From NCBI GenBank assembly GCA_025200525.1, contig CM045768.1:48434425-48498424 (forward strand): 64,000 nt of DNA, read 5' to 3'. This DNA comes from Camellia lanceoleosa (taxonomy: Eukaryota; Streptophyta; Magnoliopsida; Ericales; Theaceae). Within the stretch, counting starts at the first letter, position 1. Each line of letters starts with the position of its first letter. This document shows, piece after piece, positions 53,188-63,673 of the stretch. The notes under the pieces are model-generated. The model had not been told where the DNA came from and ran no database searches. It worked only from the letters and a program-made list of their open reading frames with translations. A program made the position numbers and the translations under genes.

Positions 53188-54727
53188 TTACGCTATTCCG
53201 GCGTCAATCTCCATCCCTAGTTCGGTTGTGTCAGTCAGGTCGATTGGGCAGACTTGGTGGCTTCCAGGAGTGAACTCCGCGACGAAGTCTGCCAAAGATT
53301 GGGCCTTCTTTGCGGTTACAGGTTGGAACTTGATGTCATATTGTCCCAATTCTCGCCCGCCGAGAAAAGTTCTTTCAAATAAAGCCTTGAGTGGGAAGTG
53401 AGAACAACTATGATGTGGGCGTGAGAGTAATGTGACAACTTCCTTGAGGCCATCATTAAGGCCAATGCCAGTTTCTCCAGTGGCAAATACCTCGTTTCGG
53501 CGACTAACAATGTCTTGCTGACATAGAAGATTAGAAGATCTTTGGATTCCGAACCAACGCCAAGTAGAGAAGAGTTCTTCTCCGGTATTGGGGTGACAAG
53601 TAGTGGTGGAGAAGACATGTATTCCTTCAAACTCTCGAGCTGCATTCTTCGTCCCACTCAAACTTAGCTTTTAATGGTGAAAGAATGGGCAGCCGGTGAT
53701 GAATCGGTTAAGTCGCCATGCCGGTGAGATGCTGCACTTCTTTCACTGAGTTAGGCCTTTCCAACTCCTAAATTGCTTTGATTTGGGAGGGGTCTGCCTC
53801 AATACCCCGGTTGGTCACCAGGAAACCCAGAAACTTGCCAGACCCTACACCGAATGTGCACTTAGGAGCGTTAAGCGCGGCTTGTGTTTCTTCAGATCTG
53901 GAACATCTCATCTAGGTCCTTTAGACGGGCATCCGCATCCTTGCTTTTGATCACCATGCCGATGTACGCCTCCATTGTCCTTCCAACCAATGCCCCGAAC
54001 ACCTTTGTGACCATTCTCTGGAATGTCGCCCCTGCGTTCTTTAGGCCAAAGGGCATGACCTTGTAGCAGTATAGTCCTCTTGGAGTGGTGAAGGATGTTA
54101 CTTCCTGATCCGGTTCGTGCATGGCTATCGATGGTAGCCTCTGAAGCTTTAGGTCCACTAATTGATCTATCCTTGGTAGGCCTTTCGGGCGTCGCCGGGC
54201 ATGCTTTGTTGACAAATCTTATGTCGCAGACGCCACTTGCCATTCTTCTTTGGCACCACGACTGTGTTGGAGATCCATTTGGGGTAATGTACCTCTCTAA
54301 TTGCTCATGCCTCCAGTAGGTTACCCACTTCTTCTGCCACTATCTCTGCGTGGTGGAGTGCCGATCTGTGTGTGCGTTGAATGACCGGTCTGGCAGATGG
54401 GTGGACATTGAGTTGGTGGCAGATGAGGTTTGGATCAATGCCTGGCATGTCATAAGGCGTCCAGGCAAACACTTCGATGTTGGAGGTCAGGAATTCCATA
54501 ACCTCCAACCTCTCAGCGCTGGATAATGACGAACCAAGCAAAAAGAACTTATCCGGGTTCTTTTCATCGATTCTTACCTCCACCAAGTCTTCCACTGCTT
54601 TCTGATCAGCCGCTTTGCCAACCTCTGCGAACAGTTCATTACTCTCAGGTTCTTCAACCGAATGAACATATCCTTGCCATTCGTAAGCATTGTTTGGACA
54701 TAATCTGGTCCCCATATACTTCTTCAA
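53188..54727 (-). pseudogene. rt-rnh: Tat-B reverse transcriptase and RNase H, catalytic motif deleted
   Basis: Minus strand. N-terminal lead-in: FFLLGSSLSSAERLEVMEFL, FAWTPYDMPGIDPNLICHQL and PVIQRTHRSALHHAEIVAEE to a stop at 54305. RT fingers and palm, 54215-53892: GLPRIDQLVDLKLQRLPSIA, TTPRGLYCYKVMPFGLKNAG, ATFQRMVTKVFGALVGR and then AYIGMVIKSKD, where YIDDMVIKSK is expected; a 3-base loss removes the DD pair. The thumb (53890-53662) is frameshifted. RNase H, 53657-53188: SKTLLVAETRYLPLEKLALA, LGQYDIKFQPVTAKKAQSLA and DFVAEFTPGS. Dead enzyme. Confidence 0.88.
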
Positions 54728-54801
54728 TTATTCCGGTGTCGTTGAAACCGCATCACTTGGTGGTAGGAGGATGCCTGCATGGCACGCAGACCATGTTACG
54801 C

Positions 54802-55143
54802 CTAAGATGATGTTGTAGGTGGAGGGACCTTGACGCGAACTCCACTTGCCGTCACACTTCCCCTATTTGGAAGGATGATTTTGCCGGCCACTCGGCATAG
54901 AATTGAATCAATTAAAGGGGATACGCGGGGGCTAAGTCCTTGTCTTGAAGCTTGTTGCTTGAAGGTTTCATAGTACATGATTTCACATGAACTACCTTGG
55001 TCAATCGAGAATCCGGCAGCGTCAAAATCCTTGACTGCATCGTTGTGAAGGCAATAAATCCTTGCCAAGTCTTTATCCGAAAAAGACATGACATTTGTGG
55101 CCTCTGTCTTCCCCTTCTTAACAACCGGTTGGGCACTTAGCAC
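54802..55143 (-). pseudogene. pro: Tat-B aspartic protease region
   Basis: FSDKDLARIYCLHNDAVKDF and then FSIDQGSSCEIMYYETFKQ, with D-Q-G-S-S matching the Tat-A protease (IDQGSSCDIMY). The C-terminal part with the usual I-I-G-R-P motif is not seen before the stop at 54802, so it is truncated or frameshifted. Confidence 0.78.
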
Positions 55144-55149
55144 CTCCCT

Positions 55150-56601
55150 TAAGTGCTTTTGATTGAACCGTTCAAAGACTCCATGTATTACGTTGATGGC
55201 GCCTTGGCGGGCGTCGTCGGCATCCCATTGGGGTTGTTGTGGTCTGCGCCTCCTCTATGTATTTGTCCTGTTGTGGCCACCAATTCTTCCAAATCTTTGC
55301 CTCAGGCGTGCAATTCAATCACGGTGCCCTTTTCTTTGTGGAAGGTGCATCTAGATCTGTCATCATAGTCCTTTTGGGCCTCGCCTGCTTGGCCACTTGG
55401 GGCTCGTCTCGAATCTCACTAAGTATCGATTTCTTGAATACCGTGGTTATGGCGGCGGACTCTTAACCATCTATTGTCTGGTCCTCGCCATTGTCTCGCC
55501 TCGTGGTTTTGGCGATCTACCGCATTGACCTTCTTTGAGGTCTTCTTCGTGTTGTGGTCGCTTTTTGCTTGCGCCATCCTCTTCCCCCTGATGTCTTGAT
55601 GCACTCTCTCCATCAGTGGCCTCCATGGTGAGGGCGTCATGGTGATAGAGTCCGAAGGCCTCTTTTGTATAATGGCGAGGTTAGTCTGGTTGAATGTCTG
55701 TATGACCTCGGGGTCTCCTTGTCGCCCATGTCGATGGAGGTCGATCTCCACGGGGTTTTGTGTTTGTTCATTACAAACGCCGAGGCTATGCCCTCTAGAA
55801 GCTTCTCAAACCAAGTAAAGCCTAGGTCGCCAAGGCTTGAAGGGAATAGGATACACATCAAGGCCTCGTTCATGGGTATCTGACCATAACTGGCGAAAGT
55901 GGCGAAGTGAAGTGGGGTCCGTCTTCCTCATACGTTGTGAATTTGGGTTGTAGGAAGCGCGTTCTCTATTCGAATGGTGAGGTCTGACCTCGCCAATGCC
56001 TTGTCTGTTGGTTATATCTTGGGACGCGGTATTGGCATTCCAACCTCGACGCTTCCATGCGTCAAACCGGATCGCCTGGCGTCCTCCTTCTATCGTGCCT
56101 TCTCTTCTAGCCCAACCGTAGTCAGAGACGATCTGGTAACTCCGTTTGTCTAGACCTTGTGTGTATGTGAGGGCCAATATGTGCTTCCTCGACCTCTCGG
56201 ACTTCATCCTCCCAAACGGTGACGAGTCTGGAAGATCTGGATTGCGGAGGCTTGTTCTCCGCTTGGGAGGTGTAGAATTCCTACTACGACCCTCGAGTGG
56301 CGAGGCGTCTTGTTGTTGCGCCCTCTCCGCCATTTCTTTTCCTTTCATCTGGCGCCTCGAGACTCCATGTCCGCCGCCATCTTCTTAATCAATTCGTCTT
56401 GTTCTTCGACGCGATCCTCCGAATTTGAGGATCAATTCGCCTTTGTCTATCCTGGGCTTTTGCGAATGAGAGGGATGAGGGCTATTATTTCGCCGACCCC
56501 TTGTATCCCTCTGGAATTGTGTCTTTGTGGCTCGGATCGCCATGGGAGCGACCAAGGGTAGGCCGTCGATGGCGGTGGGGTAACTCTTCATTGTTTGCCA
56601 T
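55150..56601 (-). pseudogene. gag: Tat-B gag, broken
   Basis: A probable start at 56601 reads MANNEELPHRHRRPTLGRSH, soon stopped. The N-terminal basic, Arg/Ser-rich part covers 56348-55880. The capsid part has NEALMCILFPSSLGDLGFTW (55870 downward), matching FPSSFREIASDWFHKL of Tat-A, then frame changes. The zinc-binding tail near 55345-55270 reads CTFHKEKGTVIELHA, the C-x2-H motif of Tat gag. Many short deletions disrupt it. Confidence 0.75.
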
Positions 56602-56635
56602 TGATATTCGAGAAAGCTTGATCAAGAGGTTGTTC

Positions 56636-56655
56636 TTGTCGAGTTCCGGCGCCAA
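56636..56655 (-). other. Tat-B primer binding site
   Basis: Minus strand TTGGCGCCGGAACTCGACAA, one base inside the LTR end CCGTACA. The TGGCGCC start fits; the tRNA was not identified. Confidence 0.65.
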
Positions 56656-56656
56656 T

Positions 56657-57324
56657 TGTACGGAAAGAAATATACCTTCTCGTATAATCGATCAAGTCTG
56701 CGTTCCTCCGTCTTGGTCACTGAAAACACAACGGGTGGCGGGGTGTGTGTCTTGAAACCTCTCCGATGCCTAAGTCGAGCAAGACAAGTAGGCAAAAGCT
56801 CAATGTAATCGGGAGCAAAAGTTGCATTACCTTTCCTTAGGTGATTTGGGTGAGCTTTTATAGGTTCCGTGGCACAATCCAAGTAGGACTCTTACTCCTC
56901 CATGTAGAATCCTCCAGATTCATACTCCCGGAAGATAAGGCTTATCCTCCAACACCCTCCTCATTGCTTAAAACAAGTGAGATGGTTTTCCTTATTAACT
57001 ACTTCAAGACCGAAATAAAATTGCCTGCCAGACTAACAAATCTAGACCGATCTTCTTCCTTTCCTTCTTCTACCTCGGCTTCACAAGCACCGAGCTATCC
57101 ATAGAAGAACTAAGCGAGCTAACCTTCAATCAAGCCTTAGAGCGGAATACACACCTCGGTTCGGAGACCGAACTAAACAAACTTACTTCATCCGGCGACA
57201 AAACCTTACTCTGGACCGGTCTACCATTTGTCCGCAGCCCGGCTTCTAAGCCTCTTTACTTCGGTCCATAGAACGACCCATAACCCTAGCTCGGCCCAAT
57301 TTACAAATATAAATTACCCTCTCA
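56657..57324 (-). repeat. Tat-B 5' LTR
   Basis: 668 bp, partner of 46449-47201. It lacks many short pieces relative to the other LTR (1-30 bp each, for example around 56705, 56735, 57050 and 57165), unlike the Tat-A LTR pair, which differs only by substitutions. Confidence 0.88.
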
Positions 57325-57671
57325 ATCTCTAAACACTCAACATAAATGTAATAGATTTTATTGTCAAAATCAATCACAATAGTAGAAAGTACCACATAAT
57401 ATGTATCCTATTCACATACAAAAATTTCTCTTATTTTTGGGTTAATTGGGCATACTTCAAGACTTGTATCAATGATTTGAACTATTTATTCTATGTATGA
57501 ATTGTTAATTGAATGTCAACTACTCTTTTGCATTATAAGTAACATTCTTGACAATTTTTTTGAATAATTAGTTTTATTTTTATATTCTTTTTTTAAAAAT
57601 ATTTATATTAAGGTATATATTTTTAAAGTATATGCTATAAATTCATAAGGTTAGCATGTGAAGTTCACAAG
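57325..57671. other. Spacer right of Tat-B, with half of the inverted flank repeat
   Basis: No gene. 57407-57429 (CCTATTCACATACAAAAATT...) is inverted relative to 46369-46391, and some similarity extends about 20 bp beyond. Confidence 0.6.
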
Positions 57672-57676
57672 AACTT

Positions 57677-58202
57677 TGTGGGGATATATTTTCTGAGTAC
57701 CAACACGTGGCCAAGGTGACGCCAACGTGTCAACCGAGGTGCCATGTGTCCTGGTCATGACGCCGAGGTTATCTTTGAAGATATCGAAATCCGGGATAAG
57801 CAGATAAAGCACAAGAGTCCTAGAATAAGGAAAAACTTCAGCATGGATAAGGATAACACTCTTAGGGAGTTTATCTTTATCTCTTAAAGAGTGCAGAATA
57901 AGCACTGAGTGAAAGTCCATTGAAGCTAGGCTTCCATGGGAACTAGGATTGAATTAGCCATAAAAGATAGGCACCTCCGATGGGTCTAAGGTACGCAATT
58001 TATATTCAGAACAGTGAGTTAAGCACTATTAATTATTTTTTAGAGATATTTGATTACTGATTTAATCATCGGAGTGCCCTCGGGTGAAGGAACCACCGCC
58101 GGAGTCTCTCTTTCTGTTGCAGGTTGTTGGGGCTAATCCTATTTTGCTAGTGTTCTCCAACTGGATACTGAGTTGGCAGTGTGGTCAGAATTCACTCACA
58201 CA
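57677..58202 (+). mobile_element. Solo LTR of the Tat-A family, TSD AACTT
   Basis: 526 bp, TGTGGGGATATA to CACTCACACA, clearly the same LTR as 13387-13926 with small indels (a loss near 57775) and substitutions. AACTT flanks it exactly (57672-57676 and 58203-58207). No internal sequence remains, so it arose by LTR-LTR recombination. One U3 G-box CACGTGG is kept (57704-57710); the second is mutated to CATGTG. It lies 2 kb upstream of the PSY-type gene, same orientation. Confidence 0.93.
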
Positions 58203-58207
58203 AACTT

Positions 58208-58850
58208 AATAATATAAAAGAAAATATTATAAGTCCTGAATTTTCTATCAAATAAATGCTTAAATATCTCACATGATGTAGAGTTTATAAAATTGTAAAT
58301 TTCACACTCATGTGAGATATTTGATCATTTATTTAGTAAAAAATTTAATATCTCTAGTATTACCCTAACATAAAATGTGTATCATTGAGACCTTGGACTG
58401 CAAAATAACAACAATGCTACATATTCTAAAACAACACAACCTCACAATCTCTACTCACTTTTGATTGATTCAAGAAGGCAAGAAAAAAAAAATCAATAAA
58501 ATGAAAAAAAAAAAATCAATAAAATAAAAATACATGATTAGTCCCATCATTTTAAGAATTAGGAAGATGCTCAACTTTGAGTCCCAAGCATTTTTGGCAA
58601 AATAAGGATCATATATATATATATATATATTGGCATTGTTTGAGAAGTTGGTTATTTTTGTAAATTATTTTTGTTTTTGACTATTTTAGTAGGTTAAAAT
58701 CTTTATATTTAAAAAGATGGTGAGATTTTTTTATAATTAGATATGATATTTGTGAGAGAAAATATGAAATGATTATGAGTTTGATATGACATTTTATCTT
58801 ATTAACTATTTTAATTTATTTTATTATTTTGTAAATTTTAACCTAAAACT
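58208..58850. other. AT-rich spacer, no gene seen
   Basis: Contains an AT dinucleotide microsatellite at about 58611-58630 and A-runs at 58480-58515. Nothing else recognised. Confidence 0.5.
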
Positions 58851-58853
58851 TTA

Positions 58854-59961
58854 GGTTGCGTTTGATAAAGTTTTGTAAATATGATTTGAGAGTATGAGTT
58901 GTATTTTGAGTTTATGAGTTGTGAAATTATGATTTGAGTGTAAAAAAATTATTTAGTTATGGTTTTTGAATAAAGTGCTAAATTGAGTTTTGAATTGAGT
59001 GTGTAATTAAGTTTTAAAAGTTTAATTTGACATGTGAAGTAAGAAAATTTGTTTGGTTATGAGTTTTGAAAAGAGTTTTCAAAACTTAATTTAAATTGTT
59101 ATAACTCATAGTAAAACACACTACTTTCACACTATTAGAAATTTTGATCAACACTCATAACCAAACTCTTTTTAAAATTTAATTAAAAAAATTTATTATT
59201 AACAGAAAATAACATTAATCAATTTTTTAATTGAAAATACTACAAAGGAAATAATTTTTTTTCAAAATAACTATTCAAAAAATTTAAATCATAAATATTT
59301 AAATAATTTAAATAATCCAAAAAATTTAATATGTAAAAAATTTAAATAAATATTGAAAAAATTTAAATCGTAAAAATTTAAATATTCAAAAATTTTAAAT
59401 AATTTAAAATGTTAATATTTTAAATTTAAAAACAACTCTACACTCAAATCGTAACCAAACACATAAAACAAAACTCAATTAAGATATTATTTTTAAAACT
59501 CATAACCAAATACATAACTCAAAACTCCATACTAGTTTCACAACTCTACACTCAAATTGTAACCAAATACATAACAAAAAAATTAAAATATTTAAAAATA
59601 TTTTTATAAAGTAGAGTTTGAATTTATTTTTATAAAATATTTTAAAATTTCAAAAATTAAAATCGTAATATTTTGAAATTAAAATATTTAAAAATATTCA
59701 AAAAATTAAAATATTAAAAAAATCGTAACATAGGTAAATATTAAAATATTATAATCTTAACAAAATTAAAATATTGATTTGAATTGAGTTTTAAAATGAA
59801 TTTTGAATTATATATTTAGTTATGAGTTTTGAAAAGTAACGATTATGTTTTAAATTAAATTTTAAAAAATGAATATAAAATTATGATTTAAAAATTCAAA
59901 ACAAATAACACACTTAAATCAATAGATAAAATTATAATTTAAAAAGCTTGCCAAACGAACC
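58854..59961. mobile_element. Harbinger-like non-autonomous element, TSD TTA
   Basis: The left end GGTTGCGTTTGATAAAGTTT and the reverse complement of the right end, GGTTCGTTTGGCAAGCTTTT, are inverted terminal repeats with one indel. TTA flanks both ends (58851-58853, 59962-59964), the usual PIF/Harbinger target duplication. The interior is A/T-rich and largely self-complementary (GAGTTGTGAAATTATG-type phrases on the left, CACAACTCTACACTCAAA-type on the right). No transposase. Confidence 0.65.
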
Positions 59962-60129
59962 TTAATTTTTAACCCTTTTCGTTTTCCTCTTCTTCGTATT
60001 CCTTTTCGGGTAAAGCAAGCGAGAGCAACCCGTTGACCAACTTTTTAACGGTTCAGATTCAATCCTCTTTATCATGTTGGTTTGGTTTATGAAACAACGT
60101 GTCACCCTCGCACTGCAAACGTCAACTCC

Positions 60130-60241
60130 ATCATCCAATGGCACTTTGCCACGTGTGGGATCTCGGAATCCCACGCACCTTATAAATAGCGTTCACAGGT
60201 CGGTTTTACTCTCCCACTCACTTCCCAGAAGAGAGAGAGAG
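60130..60241 (+). promoter_or_regulatory. Core promoter and leader of the PSY-type gene
   Basis: CCAAT (60134-60138), a G-box-like CCACGTGTGG near 60149-60158, and a TATA box TATAAATA at 60181-60188, then a GA-rich leader (AGAAGAGAGAGAGAG) running into the ATG at 60242. A W-box-like TTGACC lies further upstream near 60032. With the TATA box 61 bp upstream of the ATG the leader must be short (about 30 nt). Confidence 0.65.
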
Positions 60242-61394
60242 ATGGGTGTTGGAATTCGGCTCTGGTTGTGCTTGTTTTTCGGCTTTGTGATAATCTGTTG
60301 TGCGAGAAACACCTTTTCACTCTCAGGTATGTATGTTTCTCTCTCTATACTAAACCCTACATGCCATATAGACAGATATACATAAATGTATTTTAGTAAT
60401 TTTTTTTTTATGCAGTGTGTGATATGGAAGGTAGTTTCTGTGCTAGATCTAGGCCAATTAGACTTTTTTTTCTTTTTTTCTTTTTTTTATAAATCAAATC
60501 TATGTCAAGTCGACTGTCGCTTAAAAGTTCACAAAAAATTTAAAAAGTATAAAAAAAATTTAAGGACTTATTTAGATAAGGTTAATTTTGGTTTGGAAAT
60601 ATAAATTATTTTAGTAATTTTTTGATTTTTTAACTTAAAGCATGAGATGAAAAATTATGTTTGGGAATTTTTTTTCTTTTTGTGAAGTTTGAATGGAAGA
60701 AGCAAAATGGGATAACATTGCGGTCCGTGCACTGCTCCAGCTGTATATGAAGCGCTGCTTTGCTTGCTTCACGTGTAAATGAATGCAAATGCAAAAGAGA
60801 AAACTGCCCTTTATCATCAATCCAACGGTGTGGAATTGCTTTTGGGATGTTGACTTTTTAAAGATTTTCAAAACTTAAAAATCCAAGTAAAATACAATTT
60901 AACAAGAATCAGAGTTTAAACTAGTTGAGTAAATTTAATTTTAAAACATAATAAATTTTAAATTATATTTAAATTTGATTGGTTTCCCTCTAATCAAGCT
61001 AAGTTTTAAGTAAGTAACTTTTTTTTTTGAAGTTTGAGCAAAGTATTTAAGTATAACTTCAAAACTCAAGTATAAATTCCAAAAATTATTCAAATTTAGG
61101 AGTCAAAATTGAATTGAACAGTTTGATTTGTGAGTTGGGGAGGTTATTAATGTTGTGTTGTGTCTGTTTTGTTGATGTATGTATTGAATTGAAGTTGTTA
61201 TATAAAGATTTCAATGATATTGTTTGTCCTATGGGGAGTTTACAGCGAGCAAGGTGGCAATTGTGGTGGAGGCCATGGAAGGAAGGTCTCTGAGAGTGAA
61301 TCTTAACGACTACGGTGAAGCGTCAGCGAACCACGGCCACGATCCCAAAACCAGAGGTGGGGGTGGTGGTTGGAAAAATCACGATTATCCCTAA
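60242..61394 (+). CDS. PSY-type tyrosine-sulfated signalling peptide precursor (2 exons, 77 aa)
   Basis: Exon 1, 60242-60326; GT-AG intron, 60327-61245 (donor GTATGT, acceptor TTTACAG); exon 2, 61246-61394. The joined frame is 78 codons including TAA. Residues 2-28 form a hydrophobic signal peptide (LWLCLFFGFVIICC). The middle has EAMEGRSLRVNLN, and residues 50-62 are DYGEASANHGHDP, the PSY core (compare Arabidopsis PSY1, DYGDPSANPKHDP). In this family the Tyr of D-Y is sulfated by TPST, and the processed peptide acts outside the cell through PSY receptor kinases to balance growth and stress responses. The tail is Gly-rich (residues 66-70) and ends NHDYP, adding a second D-Y. It differs from PSY1 in having EA for DP and HG for PK. 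The start has good context and is the only ATG giving a signal peptide. Appears intact; the best-supported host gene here. A poly(A) signal AATAAA lies at 61449-61454. Confidence 0.85.
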
Positions 61395-62916
61395 TTAATT
61401 CATTACATCGTCTAATCAATATCAGCCTGTTTACTTTAGAGTCGTTTAAATAAATGTACTTTTTAATTTTTTATAAAAAAATATGAAAAAAAAAAAGGAA
61501 TGATATGACTAAAAAAAAATTTAAAAAATGTGCTATAGCACTCCCCAAACAAGCTCTTAGTGTACCGCTGCACTTGCTAACACTGAATATTACTGCTTAT
61601 ATATATATGGTTAGATGAATGTATATGAATGTGGGACAATATAACCATGTGTGAGAGAATGGGACATATGTGTTCTTGTTTTCAAGGGAGCTAGGCTAAT
61701 ACACACACACATGTATGAAAATGCTATGTACTGTGAATGTGTTCCTAAAAATGAGATGGATAGTGTATATTTAAAATTGGTGAGATATTAATCACAAAAT
61801 AATTTACTTTTCTGAGTAATTTTTTAAATACTTTTTCTGAGTAGATAATATTATTATATATCAATATATATAAGAACTACTTAACTGCTTGAGGTTTGTC
61901 TTCTTTTTTTTTCAATTTTATCCTTTCATTTTAAATAATTTACTAATGATTGTTTATATGTTGAGTGAAAGTTTTTTCATAATTATGTAAACATTCTTGA
62001 CCAATTATGCAACAGGTTTTTTCATAATTATATAAATATTCTTTGTTAATTGTGAAATAAGTTTATTTTTTCGTAATTACGTAAATAATCTTAGTCAATT
62101 ATGAAACATAAATATTTTATTTTTTAACAAATTACAAATACACCCATAGCACCTATATAAGATTTGTTTAAAATATGAATTAGTCCTATAATATTAAAAA
62201 TTACAATTATCGTTTGTTATAAATTTTAATTTAACATAATACTTAGGAAAAAAAAATCATATACAATAATAAATTATTAAAATTATTTAGTGAAAAATAT
62301 TTCTCATATCGTTAAAATTGTTAATTTACTTAATAATTTATTTATTAACAAAATAGTTAATAAAAAATATTTTTCATATCATTTAAAATTGTTAATTTAT
62401 TTAATGATTTACTTATTAATAAAATTTGTCATTTGTTATACGAGTATGATTTATGTATTAATAAAATTAGTTATTTGTATATATATATATATGCATTTTC
62501 TTCTGTTGCTTTATTAGTTCATTGAATCATTTTAGTAATTTTTTTTAAATGAGATAATTATTTTAATATTTGTTTTATATTTATCGGTTAAGAAAAACTA
62601 AATATCATAAAAAAAATTTTATATAAATTTGAAAAAAATGTTAAAAATTCATTAATTCACTTAAAAAGATATGATAATAGAATTGAAGTCTACGTGTATA
62701 ACAAATCAAAAAATATAAATATTATATCACAAAATTCTATCATATATTTAATAATTTATTCTATTTAATTTCATAGAATAATATTTTAATTTTTAAAAAA
62801 TTATTAAAATACAAAACTTAAACATATTACTATAAGAACAGCTCATGCCTTGCACAGGCAATTTTAAACTAATATATGTATATATATATTTTAGTTGTAG
62901 CTTCATATTCTGAGCC
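61395..62916. other. 3' flank of the PSY-type gene and AT-rich spacer
   Basis: Apart from the AATAAA at 61449-61454, no feature recognised. The A/T-rich block 62100-62800 contains near-repeats of an ATTTTTCATATCATTTAAAA-like segment (62290-62400). Confidence 0.5.
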
Positions 62917-63673
62917 AATGTTTTGAAAATCAGACTGGTGAGTGAACCAGAAAAAGAATCGGATGGAAGAGTCATCGGTTCAACCGTCGGGTTAAAGTGG
63001 TCGAACTGTGACGTTATAATTAATATTATATAATTAAAAATTATAAATAAATAAAAATATATATAAATACTCAAATAAAAATAAAATTTTTTGTATAGTA
63101 TTTATTAATAATATTTAATAAATTCATAATTGATAAAAAAAAAGTCACTTGTTTTAAAGAAATTAAACATTCCCTCCAAACAAATTGATTGAATACTAAG
63201 TTTAATTTGGGAAAGAAATGAAATTTTTAACTCTTCTTTCAATCAATATGTTTCAAATAATTTGATTAAATCTCACATAGAATTTTTTAGGTTCTCTTTG
63301 AAAAATATTTTTCTATAAATAGGAATAGACTTTCATAATCTTCTCAAACTTTCAATGAGACTCTTCTTTATGAGAGGAGACAGTAAGAATTTTTAATCAA
63401 AATTTTGAAATATATATTATATATATAAATATATAAGAAATAAAAGAAAGAAAAGAAAGAAATAGAAAAATAAAAAATAAAAAATAAAAATCAACAGTCT
63501 AACCCGCCGAACCTGGTTCGGGTCACCGGTTTTCCCAGTTCGACCGCCGGGTCTTTCGATTTTCCAATTCTAGGCCTGTTTTGCTCCTAATCCGATTTTA
63601 GGGGGTTGATCGGACTGGAACAAAACCCAGTTTCTAGTTCGACCGACCGGTCCGGTCTGGGTTTCAGAACATT
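62917..63673. mobile_element. Foldback element with GC-rich inverted ends
   Basis: The left end AATGTTTTGAAAATCAGACT and the reverse complement of the right end, AATGTTCTGAAACCCAGACC, agree at 18 of 22 positions including two more bases (GG). Inside both ends are GGTTCGACCG-like phrases (GGTTCAACCGTCGGG left; TTCGACCGACCGGTCCGG right). About 757 bp with an A/T-rich interior, including a TATAAATAGG near 63315. No clear target duplication; superfamily unknown. Confidence 0.5.

Larger units (their letters stand above)
46449..57324 (-). mobile_element. Tat-type Ty3/gypsy retrotransposon 'Tat-B', minus strand
   Basis: On the minus strand: 5' LTR (57324-56657), PBS, gag, protease, RT, RNase H, second RNase H, integrase (to 51295), two hairpin-rich tandem arrays (51176-50421), antisense gene (plus strand 48254-50191), PPT, 3' LTR (47201-46449). 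It is the same general plan as Tat-A but a different family: LTRs are TGAGAGGG...CCGTACA and unrelated to those of Tat-A. No matching 5-bp flanks were found (TTCTT left, ATCTC right). The coding region has many short deletions, including loss of catalytic residues. Confidence 0.9.
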
